Part shown: positions 24,370-35,475 of the stretch, in pieces
Position numbering within the stretch: the stretch's first letter is position 1
How the letters are laid out: each line of letters starts with the position of its first letter
Assembly (NCBI GenBank): GCA_030762175.1
Contig: CM060831.1
Coordinates: forward strand, 66,880,001 to 66,944,000
Length of the DNA: 64,000 nt
Origin: Metallyticus violacea
Lineage: Eukaryota; Arthropoda; Insecta; Mantodea; Metallyticidae
Reading direction: 5' to 3'
Notes under the pieces: generated by a model
The model's database searches: none
The model's input: the letters and a program-made list of their open reading frames with translations, nothing else
What the model was told of the DNA's origin: nothing
Position numbers and translations under genes: made by a program

Positions 24370-24606
24370 GGTGGTAATAGTAGCAGTAGTAGTAATAGTA
24401 GTAGTAGCAGTAGTAATAGTAGTAGTAGCAATAGTAGTAATAGTAGTAGTAGTAATAGTAGTAGTAATAGTAATAGTAGTAGTAGTAGTAGTAATAGTAG
24501 TAGTAATAGTAGTAGTAATAATAGTAGTTAGTAATAGTAGTAATAGTAGTAGTAGTAATAGTAGTAGTAATAGTAGTAGTAGTAGTAATAGTAGTAGTAG
24601 TAGTAA

Positions 24607-24642
<36 letters not shown>

Positions 24643-24654
24643 CAGCAGTACTAC

Positions 24655-24697
<43 letters not shown>

Positions 24698-24984
24698 GGT
24701 GGTAATAGTAGCAGTAGTAGTAATAGTAGTAGTAGCAGTAGTAATAGTAGTAGTAGCAATAGTAGTAATAGTAGTAGTAGTAATAGTAGTAGTAATAGTA
24801 ATAGTAGTAGTAGTAGTAGTAGTAATAGTAGTAGTAATAGTAGTAGTAATAATAGTAGTTAGTAATAGTAGTAATAGTAGTAGTAGTAATAGTAGTAGTA
24901 ATAGTAGTAGTAGTAGTAATAGTAGTAGTAGTAATAGTAGTAGTAGTAGTAGTAATAGTAGTAGTAATAGTAGTAGTAATAGTG

Positions 24985-25047
<63 letters not shown>

Positions 25048-25076
25048 ATAGTAGTAGTAATAGTAGTAGTAGTAGA
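24218..25076 (+). repeat. Compound (AGT)n trinucleotide array, ~860 bp
   Basis: Almost uninterrupted AGT triplets with variant AAT, AGC, GGT and ACT triplets. Two long blocks carry the same ordered set of variants (an actact/actagt step, a run of ggt, then aatagtagcagtag..., ending in aataatagtagttagtaat) offset by 328-331 bases (24373 vs 24701 and 24528 vs 24859). The array therefore contains a segmental duplication as well as slippage. All poly-Ser, poly-Val, poly-Leu, poly-Thr and poly-Tyr open frames across 24121-25138 come from this repeat and are not genes. Confidence 0.97.
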
Positions 25077-25594
25077 CTTTTATAGTGATAAGTTTCAACT
25101 ATGCAAACAATTACAGCTACCCATGGGCCTTGAGGCATATATACTGATTCCTAAGGTATAATATACAAGAGCAGTAACTTTTGCTATAGCTTTCTTATAT
25201 TTATAAATATACATGATGAACTATTTCATGTACGAGAAAACATACGTTAGGTGTGGGTAGTTTCATAAAATATAAATGCATACATACATGCATAAAACCC
25301 TTAATTTTGAGCCCCCTTCCCATTACCTGCCCTCCCTCCTCGTTTCATTTTTTGTACTCTACAATCATTTATTGCAAAAGAAACTGTTCCAGTTAACCTA
25401 AATATGCCGTGTTTACGCGAATCTAATGCGCACCGTTTTATCCAAATGTAGTATTCAAAATTGTGATATACATTAGATTCGATCGATAGTTCGCCAATAA
25501 CTTTATTCATATTTATAGTTTATTACGTTATAATGATTACTGCAATTCTCCACTTCATTACATTTAATGTTGGCTTATTTTTGCATAGAATTTT

Positions 25595-25597
<3 letters not shown>

Positions 25598-25639
<42 letters not shown>
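25598..25639 (+). repeat. (AAT)n microsatellite
   Basis: About fourteen aat units inside the pogo-like relic. Confidence 0.95.
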
Positions 25640-25934
25640 GAGAAAATGTCTTATTAGGCTTAGTTTCAAGCGTAAATTAATTCTTTATGCCTGAAAAAAA
25701 TGTAACAGAAAGACAGGAAGAAAGCTCAATGTAGCTGAGAGTAACGTTTCCTTGTGGCGGCAACAGAAATTTGACTTTATTTGCAACTAGAGTTAGCAGG
25801 AAGAAATCCACTGATCCTCGCAAAGGAAGACATCTTGACATTAAAGAAAAAACTCTGGGATTCGTACATGAAAGGAGGAAGAAAGAGCATCCTGTGACTA
25901 TACACCATAAGAAATAACTTTTTCTTCCTGGACC

Positions 25935-26235
25935 TACGCCAACTTTTTTTGATAGTGTTTAACGCCCGTTTTTGCTACAGAGGCACCACAGGCGGTGTAC
26001 ACTGATGATACATGAGATGAAATGGTAAATTGGGAAAGGATTTGTTTTAAGGAAGGAAACGTTCCAGGCCTAAGGTTAGGGTACCTCCCCGGCATTTGCC
26101 ATTTATGAGGACTGAGGAAAACCTGGAAAAAAGCCTCAATCAGGGAGGACGATACTGGTGGAAATCGAACCCCATACCTCCAGCTCACGAGTCCGCGCCT
26201 TTACGACCTCGGTCACCCATGGCGGTACGCCAACT
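25935..26235 (-). mobile_element. SINE family B, copy 1
   Basis: Closely matches 47140-47410 in the same orientation. Read on the minus strand it begins ccgccatgggtgaccgaggt and contains ggttcgatttcc (near 26170-26159), a good RNA polymerase III box B, so the head is tRNA-like. The body includes the gcctcaatcaggg and aacgtttccttcctta blocks, and the 3' end runs into an A-rich stretch near 25945. It is inserted in the pogo-like relic and is therefore younger than it. Confidence 0.78.
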
Positions 26236-26480
26236 GTCCTGACAACAGCACGAGTGATGAATTTTGTCCTACGTGCTCCAAGATATAACAATACTCCACT
26301 TATAAATTCTAAGTTCTGGTCGTTTTATGAAGGGGACGGGCTTTTCTCTAAGACGCTATGCAACAATATGCCCAAAAACATTGTATGACTTTAAGTTTAA
26401 AATTTGAGGTGCGCATTACATTCCATGGCGCATTAGATTCGCGTGAATGTGGTAGTTTTTTTTTTCCGTGTAAGCACGTT

Positions 26481-27840
26481 GCTCAGTTGTTTTGGCGAGG
26501 TTATCTCTTTCAGATAACGAAAGTGTATGTATGGGTTAGTTGCTGTTCATAGGCTCGGCACGTAAGGTATGCTTACCATAGCAACGCAGCAAGTTCTCCT
26601 CTCTCCTCCCGCCAAGCATGTGTGTGCATGTGTGTGTAATGTCCCTACCACTTTTCAGGTCGCGTAGATGAGTGACAACGCAAAAAAGAATATCGTACTA
26701 TATTTAGAGCGTCTAAATGCTAAGACACAGTAGATGAACAGTACAAATGGAAAATGTATCTTTTGAGATGAACGTTTCGAAGAAAAAGTGTTAGTATTAG
26801 TAAATTTGTGACACACTGTGTGAACAGCAATGCAACTTTTGCTGCACATTTCATCTTCATATAAACAGAACCACACTGCAGCGCCTCCGGGTCGAGGTGC
26901 GTTGCCGTTCCCACCAAATGTAAAAGAACTCTCTGTGGTACTAAAATAGCAAAAATGACTTCTTTTCAACCCTAAAGACTCTGTGCAGAGCTCTACCCCA
27001 GAGGCTGCAGCATTATTATACGTAATACGGCCTTACTGCTGGCAAAGTGAACCAACTGTTGCAGCGTTATCTTTCTGTCTGCAGTTGCGTGCATCTAGCC
27101 CGCTCGATACGTGCGCGGCTGGTGAGAATCGTCGACATAACGTGTCAGAAATGTTTACAGAGTGTGAGAGAACGGGGAGCTGCGGTTTCTTGTTGCAAAC
27201 AGACAATCCCTTGGGTCTCACGTCTGTCCCAAAACCGACCAGGGAAAAAGTTTGTTCAACTTTTTCTTCCAAGCCCCCTTGCTCTGTGACAAACTCGAGA
27301 AATTACTGCACCATGAGAAGGCTTTCCATACCTCTCCAGTTTGAAGCGACGGTAAACAAGAACCAACTGGCGTAAATCTTTCCTAAATCCCAGGGTGCTT
27401 CAGTATTGGATTTTTCTCCGTAACAAACAGCTAAAGTGCCGGGCTCTGCGGCTTTTCATAATAAGGGTCCAGTTTCAGGACTTATGACTGCTCGTTGAAG
27501 CGTTTCAACTATTCTTTCAGCCTCTTGCCAGAAAACTTCACTTCTTACCACTGTTCCAGTGTGAGTTCATTGCTTTTGGGATATTGAATTACACATTAAC
27601 TTCTAAAAATATAAAGACTGAACTTAAAGTCTAGAATCGATGGAATTTATGCCTATCAGTTAAAATCTCATGATTTTATTCATCCGATTTATCATTCGAT
27701 ATCATCAGCATAAACATTGGCAGTCTTCGCTCTAAAACAGCCGTAATTTCACATTATACAAAAAGAACCACCCTTTAAAATCCCTAACATAAAGGTTTAG
27801 AGTATTAATGTCAGATATCTTCTCCCAGTACAATGGGTAC
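26481..27840. other. Unassigned, GC-richer segment with a 130-codon frame
   Basis: The segment 26880-27500 is GC-richer than its neighbours. Open frames exist on both strands (26983-27375 plus, 130 codons from a GTG; 27033-27272 minus; 26655-26969 minus, 104 codons). None has a domain I recognise. Open frames on both strands in a GC-rich patch usually reflect composition, not coding. It could be part of an old transposon or a host exon; I cannot decide. Confidence 0.35.
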
Positions 27841-27934
27841 ACTCTTGTTGTGCAAAAGACAGTTTCTCATCGTCAGATTCTGATTCTTTAAGTTTCTAGT
27901 TCATGCCAGATCTCGGGTTCCTTGAATTTATTTT

Positions 27935-28874
27935 AAGGTTTAAAACATTTTTTATCGCAATGGACATTTTCTGCAATTATTTGCGCATTTTAAAAAGTGC
28001 ATGAAGAATTTCAACATATCGAAGTGAAAAAAAATTATAAAAATTAAATGGCATGCTCACCTCATAAAAATGTCTTTTGAGAATCTTGTTATTCATTAAA
28101 AACTTTCTCCTCAATCTATTCACTAAGCTCTTTAAATAGCAGAACCTTCATTAATGAAAGGAATGCACGGTTACCTTGGGCTTACGACAATCAGGAAATA
28201 GAGAGGATGAGGGAAGTATACTATAGCTTTGAATAGTTCTGGTTAATGACCTTGTATCGATCTCCGCAAACACAATTCCAGAAATTTGTTTTGGGGGTAG
28301 CTTCTCAGTTGCATAAATGATCAGAACGGTGCAGCTGGGTAATAAACCGTTCTCTACATGGAAGCAAGAGAGATACTAATCTGATTCTCCTATAAACGCA
28401 TAAATGGACAATGAACTCGTCCAGAAACCACTGCGCATCTTTTGCTCATTCGCCAGGACTATTGAAAACTACTTGATCAACATTTACATGATGTTCTGAA
28501 AGGTGAATGTTCTGTTGTAAATGGTATGAGTCCTTCCGAAAAAGCTTGTTTTAAATGTGTTCCAATCACTTCAGGGGAAGTACAAGCGAGAAAGATGAGA
28601 GCGGTGCAGTTGAGCAGTAAATCGTCCTTACAATATGTTCATTATGTAAGCAAGAGAGATACCAACCCGACTCTCTTATAAATGCATAAACAAAAAAAAT
28701 GAATTCGTTCAAAAGCCACTGCGCATCTTTTGCTCATTCGCCAGAACTATTCAAAACTACTTTACTTTGTCTTGATCAACATTTACATGATGTCCTGAAA
28801 GGCAACTTGTAACTGATACGAGTCCTTCGCAAATAGCTTGTTTTAGATATGCCCTAACCACTTCAGCGGAAGTA
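27935..28874 (-). repeat. Dispersed repeat family A, copy 2, with internal duplication
   Basis: The reverse complement of 27935-28578 matches copy 1 at 685-1395. In addition the segment 28320-28581 is repeated in direct orientation at 28600-28874: the gcggtgcagttgag and cggtgcagctggg blocks, gcgcatcttttgctcattcgcca, atcaacatttacatgatgt, gagtccttc, and cacttcag(c/g)ggaagta all recur. Offset is about 285 bases. No coding content recognised. Confidence 0.78.
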
Positions 28875-29580
28875 AAAAATATTTTTACATGATGAAAAAT
28901 ATTATCTCTGACAAGGGGTAATGACAGTTGATATCTTTAAAAAACATCTTATTGTTGCTTGTAAGCAAGTAAAGCAAGCTTAAGTATTTTAATTGTGCGA
29001 TAAATAAATTATTTAGTATCTTAAATAACTATTTTAATTAATAACGAGTGATAATACTCTCTGTTTTCACATTTAATAAATGCTTATTTTGATTATATTA
29101 CTGCCTATTTTCAGTATTTTAAGTGCCTTTTTGCCTGTCTATTTTAACCAAAATAAATGTCTGAATTCCGGGCTCTGGTTATTACTTTTTCTTGTAAGCT
29201 TTTAACTTTCGCCAACAACCAAGGACTTTCCAGACGATGAATGGAATAAATGAAATTATACAAACGAGCCCGACGCCTTGTCTATTGTTATTTATGGTTT
29301 CCATTTTCAGAGTAAGAGAAGAAGAAAAAAAAACCTTACCCAGGCAACATGCCCTTATCCGGGACTACCAGTAGACAAGAAGGCGTGCTGCCATCTGAAC
29401 CATGGTTAAGAATTGTTGTTTAAAGGTGCAAAACTATAAAAGTTCTGAGCCAAGGTGGGGAATCTCCAGTTACAGGGTCGATTTTAATAAGTCTATGCTT
29501 CTAGTAAAAGAATGGCTATTTACACACTTACTGTGTTTCTTTATCACCAATAATGAAGACCGAGCCTTTTGTGTTGTTAT
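28875..29580. other. Unassigned AT-rich DNA
   Basis: Nothing recognised apart from short chance frames. Confidence 0.45.
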
Positions 29581-29584
29581 AATA

Positions 29585-29880
29585 GTTGCTCCTGATGGTG
29601 TAGTGGTAACCATTCTTGTCTTCTAAACCCAAGATCTCTGGTTTCAAACCCGGCCAGAATCGATGGATTTTTTCGGGCGTAAAAATCCTAAGCATGGCTT
29701 CCTTCGGAAAGCAAGTAAAGCCATGGGTCCCGTGTCATTTATTTACCGCATGATAAAGAAGGCCTGAGAGAAGAGGCCTCTGAGCAAAATATGTCGGCCG
29801 CTTCAAGCCCTGAATAGAATGGGATTCTGATTGCCTGAGATATTAAAGAACGTCCGTAAATAAAACAAATTAACGTCTCA
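29585..29880 (+). mobile_element. SINE family A, copy 1
   Basis: A tRNA-like head carries a box A-like tggtgtagtggtaacc (29597-29612) and a box B-like ggtttcaaaccc (29639-29650). A conserved core follows with the gggcgtaaaaatcctaag block, a catgggtcccgtgtcat block and the gaagaggcctctgagcaaaat block, ending ...taaagaacgtccgtaaataaaac. Closely matches 57975-58275. The head is transcribed by RNA polymerase III in such elements and the tail is recognised by a partner LINE. Box B here has a t for the usual c, so promoter strength may be reduced. Confidence 0.88.
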
Positions 29881-29901
29881 TTATAAGAAACGTTTCCTAA
29901 T

Positions 29902-31240
29902 ACGAGGTCTCTTCAAAAAGTATCGCGAATTTTGAATTTCCGCGGGCTACGTATATTCGATTTTCAATTGTTTTGTGGCGTTATGTTGATACTCATGTCG
30001 CTCACTTATGTTGACAAGCTCGGCCATTTTGAATGTTCAGTTAATTGTGGACAGCTATTTTGCTTGGACGTGTTTTGGCTCGTCTTCGATTTTTGCCTAT
30101 TCCAAAAAATGAAACAAAGAATCTGTATCAAATTTTGTGTGAAAAACAAAATTAAGTGCGCGTATGCATTCCGAATGTTGACTGTGGCATATGGTGAAGC
30201 TACCGTGGACCAAAGCAACGTTTATTGATGGTACAAAATGTTCTCAGAGGGTCGAGAAGATGTGAACGACGAACAGCGTCCCGGACGCCCGAGCTAGTCA
30301 TTAACAGACGAAAACATTGAAGAAGTGAAGAAAATAGTATTAGCCAATCGTCGAATCACCGTTAGAAAAGTTGCTGAGGACCTAAACATATCGACTGGTC
30401 GTGCCATTCGATTTTTACCAATGATTTGGGCATGAGACGGATCGCCGCAAAATTCGTACCAAAGTTGCTCAATTTCGACTAAAAACAACATCGCATTAAC
30501 ATTGCTAAGGAGATGTTGAACTGTCCGCGACGACCCAAATTTGCTCCAGAGGGTCATAACTGGTAACGAATCGTGGGTTTTATGGTTATGACGTGGAAAC
30601 TAAAGCTCAATCATCCCAATGGATGCTGCCACACGAGCCAAGACCGAAAAAAGCGCGCCAAGTTCGGTCGAATGTGAAGGTTATGCTTACACTTTTCTTC
30701 GATTGCAGGGGCGTGGTGCATCATGAGTTCTTACCACATGGTAGAACGGTCAATAAGGAATATTACCTGCAAGTTATGTGCAATTTGCGCGAAGCAATCC
30801 GCCAAAAACGCCCGGATTTGTGGAAGAACAAAAATTGGCTTTTGCACCATGATAACGTCCCTGCTCACACATCGTTGCTTGCTTTTGCGCGAATTTTTGG
30901 GCAAAAACAACACACTTATGATGCCGCAGCCACCGTACTCCCCAGACCTGGCCCCCTGTGCCTTTTTTTTTTTTTTTTTTTTTTTTCCCAAAACTGAAGA
31001 GGCCCATGAAAGGACGACGCTACGCCACGATTGAGGAGATAAAGACGGCATTGAAGGAGGAGCTGAACAAGATCACAAAAAACGATTTTTTAAAGCGCTT
31101 CGAGGATTGGAAAAACGCTGACACAAGTGTATAATATCTGGTGGGGATTACTTTGAAGGGGACAAAATAGATATTCATGAATAAATAAATACTTTTTGAA
31201 AAAACACAAAATTTGCGATACTTTTTGAACAGACCTCGTA
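29902..31240 (+). mobile_element. Mariner element with both TIRs and TA target duplication
   Basis: TA at 29902-29903 and 31239-31240 flank 1335 bp whose first ~32 bases (cgaggtctcttcaaaaagta...) match the reverse complement of the last ~32 with only two or three mismatches. That is a textbook mariner structure and length (about 1.3 kb). It encodes a transposase on the plus strand that is broken (see next entry). The near-intact ends mean the element could still be a substrate if a related transposase were made elsewhere. Confidence 0.95.
30109..31184 (+). pseudogene. Mariner transposase, inactivated
   Basis: From the ATG at 30109 the frame gives the N-terminal helix-turn-helix region, then an in-frame TGA at about 30226 and a stop after the G-R-P-S block (30296). 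A later 1-base insertion of T near 30580 shifts the frame just before the Y-G-Y-D-V-E-T-K block, and the rest continues in the frame of 30593-30997. Of the catalytic D,D34D triad, the first aspartate is Asn (T-G-N-E, 30559-30570). The second is present (H-H-D-N). The third is present (Y-S-P-D-L-A-P) but one frame away. Directly after it a run of 24 T (30963-30986) replaces a short Phe-rich stretch. The C-terminus resumes and ends at 31184 after one more shift near 31118. Confidence 0.93.
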
Positions 31241-32410
31241 TATTGCAAAGAAATAGTTTCAGAAAGTTTAAACGCGCTGTAAGTTTCATGATAAGCATTC
31301 TGTAAAAAGCTTAGGTTTCTAATACATTTAATTGTTCACAAAATGTCGTAAACTTTTTATGGTAATGGTAGAGGAAAAAAAATTAAACGTTTAAATCAAT
31401 AAAGTTATACTACAATATAAGTTTATAACAATTTGTACTGTTGAACCTTGTGCAAATATAACTCGTAAAATACAGTTCATAATATAATTAAGTTAAATAA
31501 ACGGATAATATACTGACTAAAACACACATAAATCAATAATATATAACAATAGCTCAGCCCTATTAAAACTTAAAGAATTATCTAGAACAGAGCCTAAAAT
31601 TTATAATAAAATAACAACCAATTCCCAATTGATAATTTGTGTGAACATAAGGCCATTAGATAAGCAAAATGACAGTTTGGTTATAAACATGAGCTTACAA
31701 AATAGTAAGTAATCCATTTTAAAGCAATTCGTGCAACTTTGCTCTAAAGGATGATACTGGCTGGATAACACCTACCTTTACTCGATACCAGATTCCAGTT
31801 CCTGGTTACAGATATAGTATAAACAAGTCCTATGGCAAGACTGAAGAGCTTCCACTTGGATAAAAAGGCTCATTGTAGAAGTATATGAAGCTTAAATATC
31901 ATGAAGCTGGTACATCATAATCTTAAAATGTAATTAATGTTCATAATTGCGAGAATTACTGCTGTTTTTGGGAAAAGAATATAAATAATCCTAATAAAAA
32001 ACATTTAAGGAAAGTTTCTACATTTTAAAAGAATTTCTCTGCAATACAATGTTTAATTAACAAATTTATTTCATATAATTGCGTCTTCAGTGTCCATTAT
32101 TATCAATTACTTCCGTTTCCTCCCCGTTTTCAGTTTTTTTATGCCACAGCACCAGTACATTAAGAAAGTTCTTTTATAAATTCGAAAACCAACGTCAATA
32201 TCATCCGCTTCCTCATTTAAAGTAGTGTGTAATGCTTTACACTATTAGTTTTTTGTTCATAAAATCAAATGCTATAGAAATTTGTTATTTCTATTTCACC
32301 CTAAATAACATTTAGATCTTCTTCCCTCATTCACAAATCAGGAAGAATTTACAGTCGCTGAAGAATTCATAATGCATATTACTTCATTTGTAAGTCCATG
32401 CGCATGCGCA
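31241..32410. other. Unassigned AT-rich DNA
   Basis: No gene, repeat family or RNA recognised. Confidence 0.5.
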
Positions 32411-32412
32411 CA

Positions 32413-32620
32413 ATTGTGGTGGTCTAGGGGTAACATGCTCTCCTCTGAACCCAAGGCTTGCGATTAAAACTCGGTTGAGATTGCTACATTATTCTGGAAG
32501 TAAAAATCTCGAGTGAAAGTTTTCCAGGAGGGACTTTCAGCCGTGGGTCCCTTGTTGTAGATTTACGACACGCTAAAGAGCTCCATACGGGAAAAAATAG
32601 ATCCCTGGACAAAATTCCTT
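32413..32620 (+). mobile_element. SINE family A, diverged copy
   Basis: Keeps a box A-like tggtctaggggtaaca (32421-32436), a degenerate box B (gcgattaaaactc, 32460-32472), and the core ccgtgggtccc...gtagatttacgacac (32541-32572) with ctaaagag after it. The 3' part is missing or unrecognisable. More diverged than the copies at 29.6 and 58.0 kb. Confidence 0.65.
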
Positions 32621-32809
32621 GTCGAAATTGAAATTTATTGAAAATATTCCAATAGACTACATAATATACTACATTCAAATATACATAATTTTTCAATCCA
32701 TTGCAAAATGAAATCTTAATCTTACATATCTCCTCTAGATATTTTCGTTCTAGAGTTGTTTGTTTACATTTTGATCCCAATACACACAACTCCAGGTTAT
32801 TAGTGAGTT

Positions 32810-33180
32810 GCTGTATCCTTATGTTTATGCTTATGCTTATCTGACCTATTGTACTTCTAAGGTTAGGTTTCCCTCTATCTTCCTCTTAGTCATTCTTATC
32901 CATTTCTCTCTAATTTTGCCCAAATAGTTTCCTGTCATTTTTATATTCTTCTCTCCTTTTACAGTTAATTTTTTTCTAATTAATATTTCCCCATTTAAAT
33001 TCTGTAATTTTTCTTGCTAAGCCTGTTCTCCCCATATTTTGTTTGCTTGCAGTATAATAAACAATGAAAATCTAAATTGGTTTCTCCACACGTTGGACAT
33101 TTTCTACACCTTTTTATCATATCTTAGCTCTTTTAAATTACAACTCCATTTCTAGCCCTGCAAACCCTTTCCGGCCTGCT
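32810..33180 (-). pseudogene. LINE 3' end with CCHC-like tail
   Basis: The minus strand reads R-C-R-K-C-P-T-C-G-E-T-N and later a C-K-Q-T-K (33112-33050), which resembles the C-P-x-C-G-x-x-E-D-x-x-H zinc-finger-like tail of some LINE ORF2 proteins. Downstream on the same strand a gcataagcataaacataag hexamer run (32840-32818) looks like a LINE 3' terminal microsatellite. The related block at 60055-60140 has the same motif. Confidence 0.5.
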
Positions 33181-33198
33181 TTATTACATTGTTCTATA

Positions 33199-33940
33199 TA
33201 CAGAGTGTTCTAATGGAATATAACGGTTTTCAGAACATTCTTGTGGGACACTTGTACAGAATTAAATAAAAATACTTTTACTTTTTTTCATGGAACAAGT
33301 AGCACAAAGCAATTTATTAATCTGAACTTATTTTTTAAATACCACAAGTGACCCAATGGATTATGACGATTTTCAGAACGCTGCCTTTTCTAGCGATTTT
33401 GCATAACAGTTATGGTATTGTTTGCTATTTATGCAACTATGCAATTTATTCTGTCCATTTAATAAACAACAGCATTCATAATTGGACGGTTGATAAAGGT
33501 GTAATCCTTGTTGTTACAAGATTTATTGAATCTAAGTCGATCTCCTACGTTCAGAGAAAACTTAGGGTAGAATTTAGTGTGCCAAAATGCTGACAACACT
33601 GGACTTTCAGATGGATGATAATGATGAAAACGAGTTTTGGCTCCAGCAGGATGGTGCCACAGCTCACACCGCTGGTGAAACAATGAACGCTTTGCGGGTC
33701 CTTTTCCTAGACATATAATTTCTCGATTTGCTGTTGTTGCATGGTCAGCCCGTTCTGATGGCTGCAGACTATTTTTAATGGGCACACTTGAAAAATAAAG
33801 TGGAGCCCACTTTAAAAATAAGTTCAGATTAATAAATTGCGTTGTGCTACTTTTCTTGAAAAAGTATTTTTATTTAATTCTATACGAGTGTCCCTTAAGG
33901 AGGTTTTGAAAACCGTCATATTTCATTAGGATACCCTGTA
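33199..33940 (+). mobile_element. Long-TIR transposon, internally deleted
   Basis: TA at 33199-33200 and 33939-33940 flank 738 bp. The first ~135 bp (cagagtgttctaatggaata...) match the reverse complement of the last ~130, including the gacggttttca, gggacact, agaattaaataaaaatact and gcaatttattaatctgaactta blocks. Between the arms, plus-strand pieces read like the start of a DUF4817-type transposase (V-T-R-F-I-E-S-K-S-I then V-Q-R-K-L-R-V-E-F, 33515-33580). They then jump to the second-aspartate block (W-L-Q-Q-D-G-A-T-A-H-T-A, 33638-33672), so about half of the gene is deleted. A third-aspartate block is not readable. Confidence 0.88.
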
Positions 33941-35050
33941 TTTTTCCCTATTCCATACTATTTTTATTTCCCTATAAAGTCTTAATGAGCTCTTTTCTCT
34001 CATACTGCCAGATATTACTTGTTTTTCAATATCTTCCAATCTTGGGTTTATTTCTTTTCAGAATCCTCTGTTTCGGTATTCCCTGTTTATCCATAAGTTT
34101 CGAAAACCTAAAATTATTGGTCAATATGGGCTGGCCACCTATCCTTCTGACATATGTAGGTATTAAGTATAGTTAAACTCGAATTGTTCATAGGCTTCTT
34201 AGGCCTAAATTGATGCTAATAGGTTGCCTGGCGGTAGATGAATAAAGAGTGTGTGCAGTATGATTATCTCTGTGCATATGCATATGCCTTTATCTGATCT
34301 ATTGTGCAATTAATTTCATAATGGTCCCCCACTGTCTCTCTTTTGTATGATTCTAGGACCTTGTCTCCGAAAATAAGAACCGAAGGTAGTTGCTTCAAGC
34401 GTTTCAGTTATTCTTAGATTTGTTTTTTCCAACACTACACTACTGCTACTCTAAGCATTTACAAGTAGTTGTAGAACTGGAAGATTTTGCATTTTTCGTT
34501 TTTCCCTGCTACCGCGAACGCCAAAGCCACAGAGGGAATAAGGAGTTCTATCACGATGCTGAAATAATCCACGTCCAGGAAAAGATGTCTTTGTTTTGTG
34601 AACTTTGGGGTATTCATTAAGTTGAAGGAACGGGGACGCTCTATAGCCCAAGAGGCATGCCTGTTGTCGCTCTAGCGCGCAGATAATGGACTCCTGAGTC
34701 TCAGAAAATGAAATGGAAATTGGTCTTTGTGAGCCGACTCTTCCACGACTCCCCTTCGTTCGTTCTCGTTATTGAGTGCTGCAAGGGAAATACAACTTCA
34801 TGTCACAGTCACCAATATCACTGCCAGCAGCAGTTTTCATGTACTGCGGTCATTCACCTCCGTCGTATTGAGGATGTCCGTGTTTATGAAGTGATCTCTC
34901 TAACTTTGTCTTTGATATTCATTTATTTAAATAACCGACATCTATGTACTGAAGGGTCTACTTCAGTAAATCTTGTCTTCAGTGAAGGTATTTAAGGTTA
35001 CAGTAGGCATTTTAACATGTATCTTTTACACTTGAAAAATCATTGGGATT
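33941..35050. other. Unassigned DNA
   Basis: No gene recognised. A segment at 34260-34315 (gcatatgcatatgcctttatctgatctattgtgcaa) weakly recalls the LINE 3' terminal stretch at 32820-32860 and may be another remnant. Open frames 34390-34995 have no recognisable domain. Confidence 0.4.
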
Positions 35051-35051
35051 T

Positions 35052-35052
<1 letters not shown>

Positions 35053-35099
<47 letters not shown>

Positions 35100-35434
35100 T
35101 TCTTTCCTTCTTTCTTTCCTTCCTTCTTTCCTTCCTTCCTTTCTTTCCTTCTCTCTCTTTCTGTCTTTCTTTCTTGCTCTTTCTTTCCTTCCTTCCTTCC
35201 TTTCCTTCTCTCTCTTTCTTTCTTTCTTTCTCTCTCTTTCTTTCTCTCTCTCTCTTTCTTTCTTTCTCTCTTTCTATCTTTCTTTCTGTCTTTCTTTCCT
35301 TCCTTCTTTCTTTCTCTCTTTCTTTCTTACTTTCCCTCTTTCTTTCTCTCTCTCTTTCTTTCCTTCTTTCCTTCCTTCCTTCTTTCTCTCTCTCTTTCTT
35401 TCCCTCTTTCTTTCTTTCTCTCTCTCTCTTTCTG

Positions 35435-35475
<41 letters not shown>

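Larger units (their letters stand above)
25405..26480 (+). mobile_element. Pogo/Tigger-like DNA transposon relic
   Basis: The left end carries gtttacgcgaatctaatgcg (25411-25430) and the right end carries its complement (cattagattcgcgtgaa, 26431-26447), giving inverted termini about 1.05 kb apart. Inside, on the plus strand (about 25640-25900), frames read like the N-terminal Psq/CENP-B helix-turn-helix of a pogo transposase: F-K-R-K-L-I-L-Y-A-E, then S-N-V-S-L-W-R-Q-Q-K, then K-G-R-H-L-D-I-K-E-K and F-V-H-E-R-R. The DDE catalytic part is gone. An (AAT)n tract (25598-25638) and a SINE (25935-26235) lie within it. Confidence 0.65.

Noticed and set aside
24121..25138. Long poly-Ser, poly-Val, poly-Leu, poly-Thr and poly-Tyr open frames on both strands
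   Set aside because: All are translations of the AGT microsatellite; a triplet repeat is open in most frames by construction.
26983..27375. 130-codon plus-strand frame in a GC-richer patch
   Set aside because: Starts at GTG, the opposite strand is open too, and no domain is recognised. Composition explains it.
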